A stretch of DNA of 32,573 nt, taken from NCBI GenBank assembly GCA_028751075.1, contig JAQZDA010000024.1, positions 1 through 32,573 of the forward strand, in the 5' to 3' direction. Source of the stretch: Euryarchaeota archaeon Ods02. Its GTDB lineage: Archaea; Halobacteriota; Halobacteria; Halobacteriales; Halorutilaceae. Both the position numbers and the translations under genes were made by a program. The notes under the pieces were generated by a model. The model saw nothing but the letters and a program-made list of their open reading frames with translations, searched no databases and had not been told where the DNA came from. Each line of letters opens with the position of its first letter. Within the stretch, counting starts at the first letter, position 1. Of this stretch, positions 7,325 through 15,116 are shown in pieces.

Positions 7325-7783
7325 TCATCCATGGTGTTCGACTTCGATGTATCGGACGAGGTTCCTCGTCCTCTCGAGCCTCTGCAGCATCCCGCCGGCT
7401 CCCGGAAGTTCCGCTACCTGCGTCCCCCGCTCGGTACCATCGAGCTCGGTCTCGACGACCTCGGCAGCGCGTTCCTCGGTCTCCGCGACCCAGACCAGCT
7501 GGAACACCAGCATAGAGGGGTTCAGGAACTTGTAGAGGCTGCTCGCTTCCTCGACCCCTTCGACGTCCACGTCGAAGCCGTCTTCACGGGAGGAGGGTTC
7601 TCCGAAGCCCTGGACGTTCGAAAGCGTAAGATCAGCCTCGGGAAGCAGAGCTTCGGCGTCGACGAGAAGGTCATCTGATGGTTCGACGGGTTCGGAATGA
7701 GGTAGCTCCGGTAGCCCGGAGGTCGTCACGACTGCGGCGCTCATGACGAGATGCCGGCGGTCGAACTCCGTCTGAGACGACAC
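7325..7783 (-). CDS. Hypothetical acidic protein
   Basis: The product has 152 residues and no family I recognise. The N-terminus (RRHLVMSAAVVTTSG) is weakly like a twin-arginine signal but lacks a lipobox. The body is acidic with a regular beta/alpha rhythm, containing FLNPSMLVFQLVWV and ending NLVRYIEVEHHG. The start at ATG 7783 is supported by TATTAAT-type sequence ~27 bases upstream on this strand (7806-7816). An overlapping frame on the other strand has similar length but no promoter and looks like a composition shadow. Confidence 0.6.
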   Translation of the reverse strand: MSSQTEFDRRHLVMSAAVVTTSGLPELPHSEPVEPSDDLLVDAEALLPEADLTLSNVQGFGEPSSREDGFDVDVEGVEEASSLYKFLNPSMLVFQLVWVAETEERAAEVVETELDGTERGTQVAELPGAGGMLQRLERTRNLVRYIEVEHHG

Positions 7784-7805
7784 TAATACTCAGCAGTTCT
7801 CATGG

Positions 7806-7816
7806 ATTAATATATC
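7806..7816 (-). promoter_or_regulatory. TATA box of the 7325-7783 gene
   Basis: On the minus strand this reads GATATATTAAT, centred ~27 bases before the ATG at 7783: a strong archaeal TATA element for a leaderless mRNA, and the reason for choosing that start and strand. Confidence 0.6.
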
Positions 7817-7871
7817 CTCCTATCAGAGAAGCCGGCTTACCTGTGTTCCGCCAGCGGTGTCCGCGACAGCT

Positions 7872-8117
7872 TCATAGGACCAGCAGCGAGACCGAGGCCG
7901 CGAAACCCAACCCCCATATCGAGACGGCGGCCGCCTCAACGGCACCCACCTCTACAGGCGGGTTCCTGAACAGCATCTCGTACACCACTACGCCGGCGAA
8001 GACGCTTCCGGCCGCCAACCCCTCGTGGAGGGCGACGGAGGGATGTAGGCTCACGGTAGCCCCGAGAACCAGCAGGACGGGGATGGACGCGACGAGCCAG
8101 TCGTAGTAGTCCAGCAT
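7872..8117 (-). CDS. Small multi-TM membrane protein
   Basis: The product has 81 residues with three hydrophobic segments (about 8-25, 33-50 and 58-80), ending abruptly in a hydrophobic helix. GGAG directly before the ATG at 8117 can serve as a ribosome site. Family not recognised; it resembles the many short haloarchaeal membrane proteins of unknown role. It is transcribed in the same direction as the 7325-7783 gene, with 88 bases between that contain the latter's own TATA box, so the two are probably separate units. Confidence 0.6.
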   Translation of the reverse strand: MLDYYDWLVASIPVLLVLGATVSLHPSVALHEGLAAGSVFAGVVVYEMLFRNPPVEVGAVEAAAVSIWGLGFAASVSLLVL

Positions 8118-8226
8118 CTCCGTGTAGAAACCCAGGTTCCAGGGGTAACAAGTCGGCGACAGTTATCGGAGGACGGGAACGAGTTCCACCCTCACCTGTT
8201 CCTTGGTCATGGGAATCCCCCTAACG

Positions 8227-8234
8227 GACTTCAT
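8227..8234 (+). promoter_or_regulatory. TATA-like element of the flavin-reductase operon
   Basis: TTCATATG lies ~25 bases before the ATG at 8255, consistent with a leaderless start for the three-gene operon. Confidence 0.4.
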
Positions 8235-8254
8235 ATGCGGGGTCGATATTCACC

Positions 8255-8866
8255 ATGATGAACGTATCCGAGGACCCAGAGATGGTGGAGCTACCGCAGA
8301 CGCAGCCGTACTTCGAGTCCCTTTACACGGTGTCGCCTCTGGTCATCGTCGGCACACGGGAGAGCGACGGCTCCAGCGACCTCGCCCCCAAACACATGGC
8401 GTTCCCCCTCGGCTGGAGCGACTACTTCGGCTTCGTCTGCACCGCGGAACACAGCACCTACCTCAACGCCGCACGCACCGGCGAGTTCACCGTAAGCTAC
8501 CCCGGCCCTGACGGGGTACTGGACGCGAGCTTCGCAGCAGCACCACGAGACCCCGACGGCTGCAAACCCGCGCTTGAGGAGATAGACACCGTAGAAGGTG
8601 ACGTGGTCGACGCCCCCGCCGTCGCCGACAGCTACTGCATCCTCGAATGCAGGGTCGACAGAACCGTCGAAGGCTTCGGGAAAGCCTCGCTGATAGCGGG
8701 TGAGGTCGTCGGGAAACACGTACACGAGGACGTCTACCGCTCCGACGACACGGAAGCCGAGGAACTGCTGTCGAGGTCGCCGGCGCTGGCTTACCTCTAC
8801 CCCGACCGCATAGCCACCGTCGACGAATCCGAGGCGTTCCCCTTCCCGGAGGACTTCAACAGATGA
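8255..8866 (+). CDS. Flavin reductase-like domain protein (flavoredoxin type)
   Basis: The product has 203 residues and belongs to the flavin_Reduct (PF01613) split-barrel group: LYTVSPLVIVGTRESDG near residue 25, then SDLAPKHMAFPLGWSDYFGFV, and STYLNAARTGEFTVSYPG, the usual strand order that binds FMN. Such proteins reduce free flavin or use bound FMN to transfer electrons. An ATG at 8258 is an alternative start. Its stop overlaps the ATG of the M20 peptidase (8863), and that gene overlaps the next, so all three are made from one mRNA. The linkage suggests a redox step in the same pathway, but the substrate is unknown. Confidence 0.85.
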   Translation: MMNVSEDPEMVELPQTQPYFESLYTVSPLVIVGTRESDGSSDLAPKHMAFPLGWSDYFGFVCTAEHSTYLNAARTGEFTVSYPGPDGVLDASFAAAPRDPDGCKPALEEIDTVEGDVVDAPAVADSYCILECRVDRTVEGFGKASLIAGEVVGKHVHEDVYRSDDTEAEELLSRSPALAYLYPDRIATVDESEAFPFPEDFNR

Positions 8867-10140
8867 CGGCTTCGAGGCACGCTGAAGAGAACGACGATGG
8901 TTCACCGGCAGAAGAGATCAGGGAATGGGTGCAGAGCCGTCGGGTCGACGTCGAAGAACACCTGACGAAGCTCGTGGAGATAGAGACACCGACGGAGGAA
9001 CCCCGAACCTTCGACGAGTTCTTCCAGGTGTATGGAGACGACCTCCGGAGGCTCGGGCTGGAGACCGAGCGCGTGGAAGGCACCGAAACAGGGGGTTGGC
9101 TGGAGGCCTGGACGACGGAGGAGAGCTGGGGTGTCGACGGCAGGTCCGCGGAGGAGATACAGCTGCTGCTGGGTCACGCCGACACCGTCTGGCCACTGGG
9201 AACCGTCGTCGACCGACCGCCGGAGAGACAGGAGGAAGACGTCTTCGTCGGCCCCGGGTCCCTGGACATGAAAGCTGGGTTGACGCAGACGATCTACAGC
9301 CTCCACGCTCTAGAGGAGGTGGGGTTGAAGCCCGAGCTACCGATCTACATCATGGTGTCCAGCGACGAAGAAGTCGGGAGTCCGGAGTCGAAACCCCGTA
9401 TACGGGAGCTCGCTCAGCGCGCGAACCGCGTCTTCGTGCTGGAGCCGGCGAGCGGACCGGAAGGCAGGTTCAAGACCGCGAGGAAAGCCGTCGGCCGGTT
9501 CACGGTGGAGATACAGGGGAAGGCCGCGCACGCAGGCATCGAACCCGAAGAAGGAGCGAGCGCTACCCAGGAGCTCGGCAGCGTCATCGGCCGACTTCAC
9601 GCCCTCACAGACGTCGACAGCGGTGTCACGGTGAACGTCGGCGAGGTCGAAGCAGGCTTCCGCTCCAACGTCGTCGCACCTACGGCTCGGGCGGACGTAG
9701 ACGTCCGCGCACCAACCGAGGAGGCGGCGGAGGAGATAGAGAAGAACATCAGGGCGATGGAGGCGGAGACACCGGGGACGGAGCTGTCAGTGTCAGGAGG
9801 CTTCGGTCGACCGCCGATGGAGCGCACACCGGGAAACAGGGTTCTCTGGCAGAGAGTGGTGGCAGCGGGGAAGGAGCTCGGTCTCGAGCTCGAGGACACA
9901 CGGTCCGGCGGCGCCAGCGACGGCAACGACGCCAGCCAGTACGCAGCCACCATCGACGGCTTCGGCGCCGTCGGCGACGGAGCGCATCAGGAGTTCGAGT
10001 ACGTGAATCTGAGGCGGCTGCTGGACCGCGTCGCCTTGCTCGCCCTCTGCCTCCTCGACGAACCTCTTCCCCAGGAGCCAGGTCGAGAGCTCGACGACAT
10101 AGAGGAGATGGACTCCCCAGGCATGGAGGGTGAAGCTTGA
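8863..10140 (+). CDS. M20 family zinc peptidase/deacylase (carboxypeptidase G2-like)
   Basis: The product has 425 residues. Metal and catalytic residues are all present: H105-x-D107 (GHADTVW), bridging D135 (GPGSLDMKAG), general base E169 and ligand E170 (SSDEEVG), and a late His in GDGAHQEFEYV. A dimerisation/lid domain occupies about 210-325 (GKAAHAGIEPEEGASA). It fits the glutamate-carboxypeptidase/ArgE side of M20, which cleaves N-acyl or C-terminal amino acids in the cytosol; no signal peptide is seen. It overlaps the flavin-reductase gene by four bases (ATGA) and is followed by a TTG-start gene overlapping by four (TTGA). The exact substrate is unknown. Confidence 0.9.
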   Translation: MTASRHAEENDDGSPAEEIREWVQSRRVDVEEHLTKLVEIETPTEEPRTFDEFFQVYGDDLRRLGLETERVEGTETGGWLEAWTTEESWGVDGRSAEEIQLLLGHADTVWPLGTVVDRPPERQEEDVFVGPGSLDMKAGLTQTIYSLHALEEVGLKPELPIYIMVSSDEEVGSPESKPRIRELAQRANRVFVLEPASGPEGRFKTARKAVGRFTVEIQGKAAHAGIEPEEGASATQELGSVIGRLHALTDVDSGVTVNVGEVEAGFRSNVVAPTARADVDVRAPTEEAAEEIEKNIRAMEAETPGTELSVSGGFGRPPMERTPGNRVLWQRVVAAGKELGLELEDTRSGGASDGNDASQYAATIDGFGAVGDGAHQEFEYVNLRRLLDRVALLALCLLDEPLPQEPGRELDDIEEMDSPGMEGEA

Positions 10141-11135
10141 ACGTCACAGTTCACTCCTCCCTCACCCGTATCGCCGACCTCGACGACAGAGACTACGACG
10201 TCGAAACCCTGCCGCGGGACCGCTGGAGCACCGGAGACTACGTCCTCGCAGAGGTCACCGAACGACCTCAGTCGGGGGTGCGAGTGGAGAACCCCCGCGG
10301 AAGGAACGTCGAGCTGATGGAGGGTGAGGTTCTCGTCGGCGCACTTGGCACGCGGGCGGCGACAAGGGGTTACGTCGGCGGCTGGCAGGACGTCGAAGCA
10401 GACGGAGCGATGCAGGTGATGACGCGTGGAGGAGTGCTCGGCAAGGTCACGTCGACGTCACCCTACAGTCCGTCGCCGATGGAGGTGGAGTACGTCGGCC
10501 ACGTCGTCGACCCTGACCCCTTAAGGATGCGTGACCACGGCCTGGAACCCCGCGACACGGGTTTCGACACACCCGTCGTACTGGTGTTGGGTACGAGCAT
10601 GTCGGCGGGTAAGACTATGAGCGGTCGCGTCGTCACCCGTGTCCTCAACGACCTCGGCTTCGACGTCGCAGCCTGCAAGCTCGCGGGCGCCGGCGCCTAC
10701 AAGGACGTTCTCTCGATGAAGGACTCCGGCGCAGAGGAGGTCTACGACTTCGTCGACTGCGGCCTCCCCACCACCGTCGTCCCCAGGGACGAGTTCCGTG
10801 AAGCCATCCAGCCGGTGTTCGGATACCTCGACACCGCCGACGTCGTCGTCACCGAGCTCGGCGCCAGCCCGCTAGAACCCTACAACGGCGAAGCAGTGGT
10901 GGAGATGCTCGAACACCAGGTCGAGTTCACCCTGCTCTGCGCCAGCGACCCCTACGCAGTCGTCGGACTGAGGGAGGCTTTCGACACTCGACCCGACCTC
11001 GTCTCCGGCATAGCCACCAACACCTCCGCGGGCGTCGACCTCGTCGAAGAGCTATCTAGCTGCCCAGCCCTCAACCTCCAGGAGGAGGACGCGAAACATC
11101 CGCTGAAGAATATGCTGGAGGACGCCCTCGACTGA
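10137..11135 (+). CDS. P-loop protein, DUF1611/MobB-like architecture
   Basis: The product has 332 residues. The N-terminal ~145 residues form an all-beta-like region (DYVLAEV, EVLVGALGTRAATRGYVGGW). The C-terminal domain is a P-loop NTPase: Walker A GTSMSAGKT at 152-160, then DVAACKLAGAGAYKDVLS, VVVTELGASPLEPYNGEA and LCASDPYAVVGL. This resembles the dethiobiotin-synthetase/MobB/DUF1611 group. Members with this exact layout are, to my knowledge, uncharacterised. The start is TTG at 10137, overlapping the peptidase stop (TTGA), so translation is coupled. DUF1611 proteins in halophilic archaea have been linked to N-acetylation of D-glutamate (DgcN), which would pair naturally with an M20 deacetylase. 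That link is inference, and the family match itself needs a profile search. Confidence 0.75.
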   Translation: MNVTVHSSLTRIADLDDRDYDVETLPRDRWSTGDYVLAEVTERPQSGVRVENPRGRNVELMEGEVLVGALGTRAATRGYVGGWQDVEADGAMQVMTRGGVLGKVTSTSPYSPSPMEVEYVGHVVDPDPLRMRDHGLEPRDTGFDTPVVLVLGTSMSAGKTMSGRVVTRVLNDLGFDVAACKLAGAGAYKDVLSMKDSGAEEVYDFVDCGLPTTVVPRDEFREAIQPVFGYLDTADVVVTELGASPLEPYNGEAVVEMLEHQVEFTLLCASDPYAVVGLREAFDTRPDLVSGIATNTSAGVDLVEELSSCPALNLQEEDAKHPLKNMLEDALD

Positions 11136-11171
11136 CCGCCTTCCATAATCGGACCGAAGGAGGGTACTCAA

Positions 11172-11232
11172 GGAAGCGTACTGAAGGAGTGAACCGGAGA
11201 AGGTATTGAGGGAAGTATACTGAAGGAGTGAA
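11172..11232 (+). repeat. 22-nt imperfect direct repeat, 39-nt period
   Basis: Two copies (11172-11193 and 11211-11232) share GTACTGAAGGAGTGAA-type sequence with two mismatches. They lie between the P-loop gene and the AIM24-family gene. The remainder of 11136-11303 holds TAAGTATTTTG (11265-11275), the probable promoter of the next gene. Confidence 0.6.
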
Positions 11233-11303
11233 AGGAAGGAACTGTTGCTCGGGATCCTCTGTAGGTAAGTATTTTGTCGATGTAACCTGAGCTAAAATAC
11301 GAT

Positions 11304-11981
11304 ATGGAGTACGAGCTAGCGCACGACCCCGCGTTCACCATCGTAGAGACCGAGCTAGACAGCGGCGAAGACGTCACCGTGGAAGCGGGTTCCATGGTGT
11401 CGTACACCGACGGCGTGGAGATGGAGACCCACACCAGCAGCGACGGCTTGATCTCCTCGGTGAAGAAGTCGGTGTTGAGCGGTGAGGAGACGTTCCGCAA
11501 CACCTTCAAGGCGGAGTCGAACGGCGAGATGGTGCGGTTCGCGCACAAGCAACCCGGCGACATGAAGCACCTGAAGCTACAGAACGAGACGGTGTACATG
11601 CAGTCGGGGTCGTACGTCGCCAGCGGTGGAGAGGTGGAGACCGACAGCGTCTCCGGCGGACTGAACTCCATCCTCGGCGGCAAAGGCCTTTTCTTCCTGA
11701 AGGCCGAAGGCACCGGCGACCTGTTCTTAGGGGGTTACGGCGGCGTCGTCGAACAGGAGCTCGCGCCCGGCGAGGAGGTCACGGTGGACAGCGGACACGC
11801 CGTCGCGTGGGACGGCGACGTAGAGTTCGACACCCACCGCGTCGGTGGGTTGAAGAAGATGGTGTGGAGCGGGGAGGGCTTCGTCGTCACCTTCACAGGC
11901 CCCGGCAGCATCTACCTCCAGACCCGTGACTACGACGCCTTCCTCGGGGAGGTAGCATCTCGGATAGACACCGGAGACTGA
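11304..11981 (+). CDS. AIM24/TIGR00266 family protein
   Basis: The product has 225 residues, all beta, matching the AIM24 (TIGR00266) family along its length: AFTIVETELDSGEDVTVEAGSM at the N-terminus, FFLKAEGTGDLFLGGYG in the middle, and GEGFVVTFTGPGSIYLQTRD near the end. Family members form trimeric beta-barrel-like assemblies. In yeast the homolog is a mitochondrial inner-membrane protein; in prokaryotes the role is unknown. No signal or membrane helix is present here. It begins at ATG 11304 and stands alone. Confidence 0.9.
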   Translation: MEYELAHDPAFTIVETELDSGEDVTVEAGSMVSYTDGVEMETHTSSDGLISSVKKSVLSGEETFRNTFKAESNGEMVRFAHKQPGDMKHLKLQNETVYMQSGSYVASGGEVETDSVSGGLNSILGGKGLFFLKAEGTGDLFLGGYGGVVEQELAPGEEVTVDSGHAVAWDGDVEFDTHRVGGLKKMVWSGEGFVVTFTGPGSIYLQTRDYDAFLGEVASRIDTGD

Positions 11982-12006
11982 CGCTGCAGCCGGGGAGGCC
12001 GCCCTG

Positions 12007-12612
12007 CTACCCCACCCTCGTCGCCACGCCCTTCGTCTGCCGGTAGTCACGGCCGAGGATGTCCCGCAAGCGGTCGACCGCCCGGGCTCTCTCCACCTCC
12101 GTCCACTCCACCGGCTCCATCAGCGGTACGACTAGGAAGCCGTAGCCGTGGACCTCGGTGGCGTGAAGCTTCTTCATCGGGGTGTCCGAGAGCTTCCTCG
12201 CCTGACCGGTGTAGCTGTCTAGCACCTGTCTCGTCGCCGTCTCACCTACGGTGACCAAAATGTGGGCGTTGACGGCGCGTAGTTCCGCGTCGAAGTACCG
12301 CTCCAGCCGACGGTAGTCCGCGGTCGTCGGTTCGTCTACACAGGGGTAGACGTAGCTCAGAAAGACGTCGCCGGGCAAGGGTTCAGCGCCGGTCTCCATG
12401 AGCAACCCGACAGTGTACAGCACGTCCTGCACGAGGTCGCCGGCCTCCGACCCAGTGAACGGCACCCCTGTCTCGCGGCCTCCGTGCACCGTGGGGTTGT
12501 CGCCGACGACGTGGAAGTCCGCGGATGGGGAGCCGTATCCCGGTACCGCGGTGCAGGGGTATCGGATTCCGAAGGGGTTGCGGACGCGGTCGCTTACGTG
12601 TTCCACGGACAC
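12007..12612 (-). CDS. Uracil-DNA glycosylase superfamily protein (divergent)
   Basis: The 201-residue product keeps the family-4-like fold: VVGDNPTVHGGRETGVPFTG aligns with the GExPG...GxPFvG motif, and FLSYVYPC follows the usual beta2 strand. Two things are off. The water-activating and uracil-binding motifs are altered (GDNPT in place of GEAPG, and PLMEP where HPS is expected). Only two cysteines (C20, C90) are present, so the four-cysteine [4Fe-4S] site of family 4 is absent. It may be a haloarchaeal variant with another substrate or a non-catalytic DNA-binding form. The start is GTG at 12612; a second GTG (12606) is possible. It is divergent from the lipoprotein gene at 12745. Confidence 0.75.
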   Translation of the reverse strand: MSVEHVSDRVRNPFGIRYPCTAVPGYGSPSADFHVVGDNPTVHGGRETGVPFTGSEAGDLVQDVLYTVGLLMETGAEPLPGDVFLSYVYPCVDEPTTADYRRLERYFDAELRAVNAHILVTVGETATRQVLDSYTGQARKLSDTPMKKLHATEVHGYGFLVVPLMEPVEWTEVERARAVDRLRDILGRDYRQTKGVATRVG

Positions 12613-12710
12613 CGGTTGGAGGTGAGGGGTTTTCAGTTCGACGGCTGCTGCCCCGCTGCCTCGGGCGGGAGGAACTCTGGACGTCTATCACTTGACAGGC
12701 ACCATGCAGC

Positions 12711-12728
12711 CGATATAAACGTATAAAG
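12711..12728 (+). promoter_or_regulatory. Double TATA element before the DUF4382 lipoprotein
   Basis: GATATAAACGTATAAAG holds two overlapping TATA boxes; the downstream one is ~20-25 bases before the ATG at 12745. Confidence 0.55.
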
Positions 12729-12744
12729 CTCATCTCTGCATTGT

Positions 12745-13422
12745 ATGAAAGGTTCCACTGTGAAGCTGCTTCTGTTCATTTCATTGGCAGTCACGCTAAC
12801 GGGTTGCATCCACGGTTCCGACTCCGGAGACAGCGGCACGTTCGAGCTGATGGTCAGCGACCAGCCGAACGCTATCCACGACTTCGACCACCTCAACGTC
12901 ACGTTCTCCGAGGCCCGTGTGTTCGCCAGAGGAGACGACGTCAACGACTCCAACGGTGGCTTCGAGACTCGCTCAAGCAAACGACGAGTCGATGCTGTGG
13001 GTGCTCACGTCAACGACTCCAACGGTGGCTTCGAGACCATAGACATCGAGGGAGAGACAGTCGACCTCACCACCGTCGTAGGCGACAGAGCGACGTCGAT
13101 AGCCAACATCTCTCTCGAGGAAGGCGAGTACACCAAGGTAGAGCTACACGTCGACTCCACGGAGGCGACGGTGGACGGTGAGAGCGCCTCTGTGATGGTG
13201 CCGAGCAACAAGCTGATGGTCACTAAGAACTTCACCGTCGAAGCCAACGAGACCACATCCTTCGTCTTCGACATACGCGTCGTCAGACGAGGAGACGGAG
13301 CCTACAACCTGCTGCCGGTCGTCAGCAGGAGCGGGGTCGCAGGCGACGACGTAGAGGTCGAGAGAGTATCCAGAAGCAGCTCCGGCGGCGCAGCCGACGC
13401 AGGTCAGGCGCGAGGTCGGTAG
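12745..13422 (+). CDS. DUF4382-type secreted lipoprotein
   Basis: The product has 225 residues. The N-terminus is a lipoprotein signal (KLLLFISLAVTLTGC, lipobox Cys ~21), so it should be lipid-anchored on the outer face of the membrane. The body fits DUF4382: FELMVSDQPNAIHDFDHLNVTFSEARVF, then IDIEGETVDLTTVVG and EGEYTKVELHVD, a carboxypeptidase-regulatory-like beta sandwich of unknown function. Residues 66-88 hold an in-frame insertion that repeats VNDSNGGFET (see repeat at 12938). The C-terminal ~30 residues are Ser/Gly/Arg-rich. The start is set by the double TATA box upstream. Confidence 0.8.
   Translation: MKGSTVKLLLFISLAVTLTGCIHGSDSGDSGTFELMVSDQPNAIHDFDHLNVTFSEARVFARGDDVNDSNGGFETRSSKRRVDAVGAHVNDSNGGFETIDIEGETVDLTTVVGDRATSIANISLEEGEYTKVELHVDSTEATVDGESASVMVPSNKLMVTKNFTVEANETTSFVFDIRVVRRGDGAYNLLPVVSRSGVAGDDVEVERVSRSSSGGAADAGQARGR
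12938..13037 (+). repeat. 31-bp in-frame direct repeat inside the lipoprotein gene
   Basis: A 31-base sequence at 12938-12968 recurs exactly at 13007-13037, 69 bases on, which is 23 codons. The 38 bases between are unrelated to the sequence before the first copy. The frame is kept, so the protein carries VNDSNGGFET twice. Confidence 0.9.
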
Positions 13423-13536
13423 AGAGAGCTGGCGCGGAAGTAGAGCTAGCTGACGCGGACTCTGACGCAGCCATCGTAAGGACGCCTAAAGCGGTTTAGC
13501 AGTCAAGGGAGAACCTTCCTGCTGTCTAGTTCAGAT

Positions 13537-13547
13537 GGATATTTATG
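13537..13547 (+). promoter_or_regulatory. TATA box of the thiolase operon
   Basis: GGATATTTATG lies ~27 bases before the ATG at 13570, a good leaderless promoter for the thiolase/DUF35 operon. Confidence 0.55.
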
Positions 13548-13569
13548 CACGCTGGGCCTACCCCGTGGT

Positions 13570-14736
13570 ATGACCAGAGCAAGCGTCGTGGGCGTCGGCA
13601 TGACGGAGTTCGGCGTCCACGAGAAACGGCTGGCGGAGCTGTTCGCCGACGCCGCATTCCCCGCGTTCGACGACGCAGGCATCACAGGTGACGACGTAGA
13701 CGCGTTCTACTTCGGGAACGCGATGAGCGGGCTGTCGGAGAACGACACGCATCTCGCGCCGAAGATAGCCACTCACATCGGCATCCCCGGGGTGCCCTGC
13801 CAGCGGTACGAGGACGCCTGCGCGACGTCGTCGAACGCGTTCAAGAACGCCGTCGAAGCCGTGGAAGCCGGCGTCCACGACGTAGTGCTCGTCGGCGGAG
13901 TCGAACGCTGTACGCCGGAGACAGGGCTCGACACCCCGGAGATGACGCGGGTGTTCGCGTCTGCTTCGCATCGGGAGTACGAGCAGCCGACGGGTTTGAC
14001 GTTCCCCGGTGTCTTCGCACTGCTGACGAAACGCCACATGCACGAGCACGGCACCACTGAGGAGCAGCTAGCGGAGGTCGCGGTGAAGAACCACTACCAC
14101 GGCAGCCTCAACCCCCGCGCGCATTTCGGGAAGGAGACAACGGTGGAAGAGGTGCTCGACGGCCCAGTCGTCGCCGACCCCTTCCGACTGATGGACTGCT
14201 GTCCCTTCAGCGACGGAGCCTCCGCCGCGATAGTAGTCAGCGACGACCTCGCCGACAGCTACAGCGACCCCGTAGACGTCACCGGCGTCGGCCACGGCAC
14301 CGACTGCGTGCCCATCAGCGACAAGGAACAGCTGAGCGCGACGCAGGCGGCGCGCGACGCCGCAGACGAAGCCTACAGCCAGGCAGGGGTCTCGGCGGAC
14401 GAAGTTGACTTCGTCGAGGTTCACGACTGCTTCACCGGCGCCGAAGTGCTGGCGACGGAAGCCCTCGGACTGTTCGAAGACGGAGAAGGCGGTGAGGCGG
14501 CTGCGGAAGGCCGCACCCGCGTCGACGGCGAAGTACCCGTCAACCCCAGCGGGGGATTGAAGGCGAAAGGCCACCCCATCGGCGCGACGGGGACGGCGCA
14601 GATCACCGAGCTCGTCGAACAGATACGCGGGGAAGCCGGAGAAAGGCAGCTAGACGACGCCGAAGTCGGATTAGCGCACAACCTCGGCGGAGACAGCGCC
14701 ACCACCATAGTCTCGGTGATGGAGGCACGAGCATGA
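13570..14736 (+). CDS. Thiolase family acyltransferase (SCP2-thiolase type)
   Basis: The product has 388 residues with the thiolase fold. The nucleophile is C84 (EDACATSSNA) and the catalytic His is H335 (KGHPIGATG). Other conserved stretches are VVLVGGVERC and VNPSGGLKAKGHP. This SCP2-type group in archaea acts as acetyl-CoA/acyl-CoA acetyltransferase and usually pairs with a DUF35 protein that bridges it to HMG-CoA synthase for mevalonate synthesis. Here the DUF35 gene follows at once (ATGA overlap at 14733), but no HMG-CoA synthase gene is in the window. The role could be mevalonate entry or fatty-acyl metabolism. The start is supported by a TATA box 27 bases upstream. Confidence 0.9.
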   Translation: MTRASVVGVGMTEFGVHEKRLAELFADAAFPAFDDAGITGDDVDAFYFGNAMSGLSENDTHLAPKIATHIGIPGVPCQRYEDACATSSNAFKNAVEAVEAGVHDVVLVGGVERCTPETGLDTPEMTRVFASASHREYEQPTGLTFPGVFALLTKRHMHEHGTTEEQLAEVAVKNHYHGSLNPRAHFGKETTVEEVLDGPVVADPFRLMDCCPFSDGASAAIVVSDDLADSYSDPVDVTGVGHGTDCVPISDKEQLSATQAARDAADEAYSQAGVSADEVDFVEVHDCFTGAEVLATEALGLFEDGEGGEAAAEGRTRVDGEVPVNPSGGLKAKGHPIGATGTAQITELVEQIRGEAGERQLDDAEVGLAHNLGGDSATTIVSVMEARA

Positions 14737-15116
14737 CCGCGGAGGAGTACGTGGTCGGCGACCGTCTGACGTACGACGACTGGCAGGAGGCCCTCCTTGA
14801 CGGCTTGCTGCTGGGCCAGGAGTGCCAGGACTGCGGCTACACTACGGGCGCGCCGAAGGCCGCCTGCCCCCGCTGCGGCAGCCGAGGTATCGACGCCGTA
14901 GAGCTACCGCTGGAGGGCGAGGTGCACTCGGAAACAACTATCCAGGTGCCGCCCTCGGGTTTCGAACGCGGCTACCAGGTCGTCGTCGTCGACGTCGGAG
15001 ACGCCCGCGTCACCGGAAGGGTCGACGACCCCGGAGTCGAGATAGGGGACGACGTCGAACTATCCGAGGGACGGGAGACGGAGAGCGGCGTCGCCGCGGT
15101 CTTTGAACGCGTTTGA
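14733..15116 (+). CDS. DUF35 Zn-ribbon/OB-fold acyl-CoA-associated protein
   Basis: The product has 127 residues. The N-terminal rubredoxin-like zinc ribbon carries C31-x2-C34 and C45-x2-C48 (ECQDCGY...CPRCGS), followed by an OB-fold (GEVHSETTIQVPPSGFERGYQVVVVDV). DUF35 proteins bind CoA thioesters and hold thiolase to its partner so that acetoacetyl-CoA passes directly. It overlaps the thiolase gene by four bases, the arrangement expected for a stoichiometric complex. Its TGA stop is overlapped by the TTG start of the next gene. Confidence 0.9.
   Translation: MTAEEYVVGDRLTYDDWQEALLDGLLLGQECQDCGYTTGAPKAACPRCGSRGIDAVELPLEGEVHSETTIQVPPSGFERGYQVVVVDVGDARVTGRVDDPGVEIGDDVELSEGRETESGVAAVFERV

Noticed and set aside
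7331..7678. 115-residue plus-strand frame
   Set aside because: Mirror of the 7325-7783 gene, which has a well-placed TATA box; the plus-strand product has no motif.
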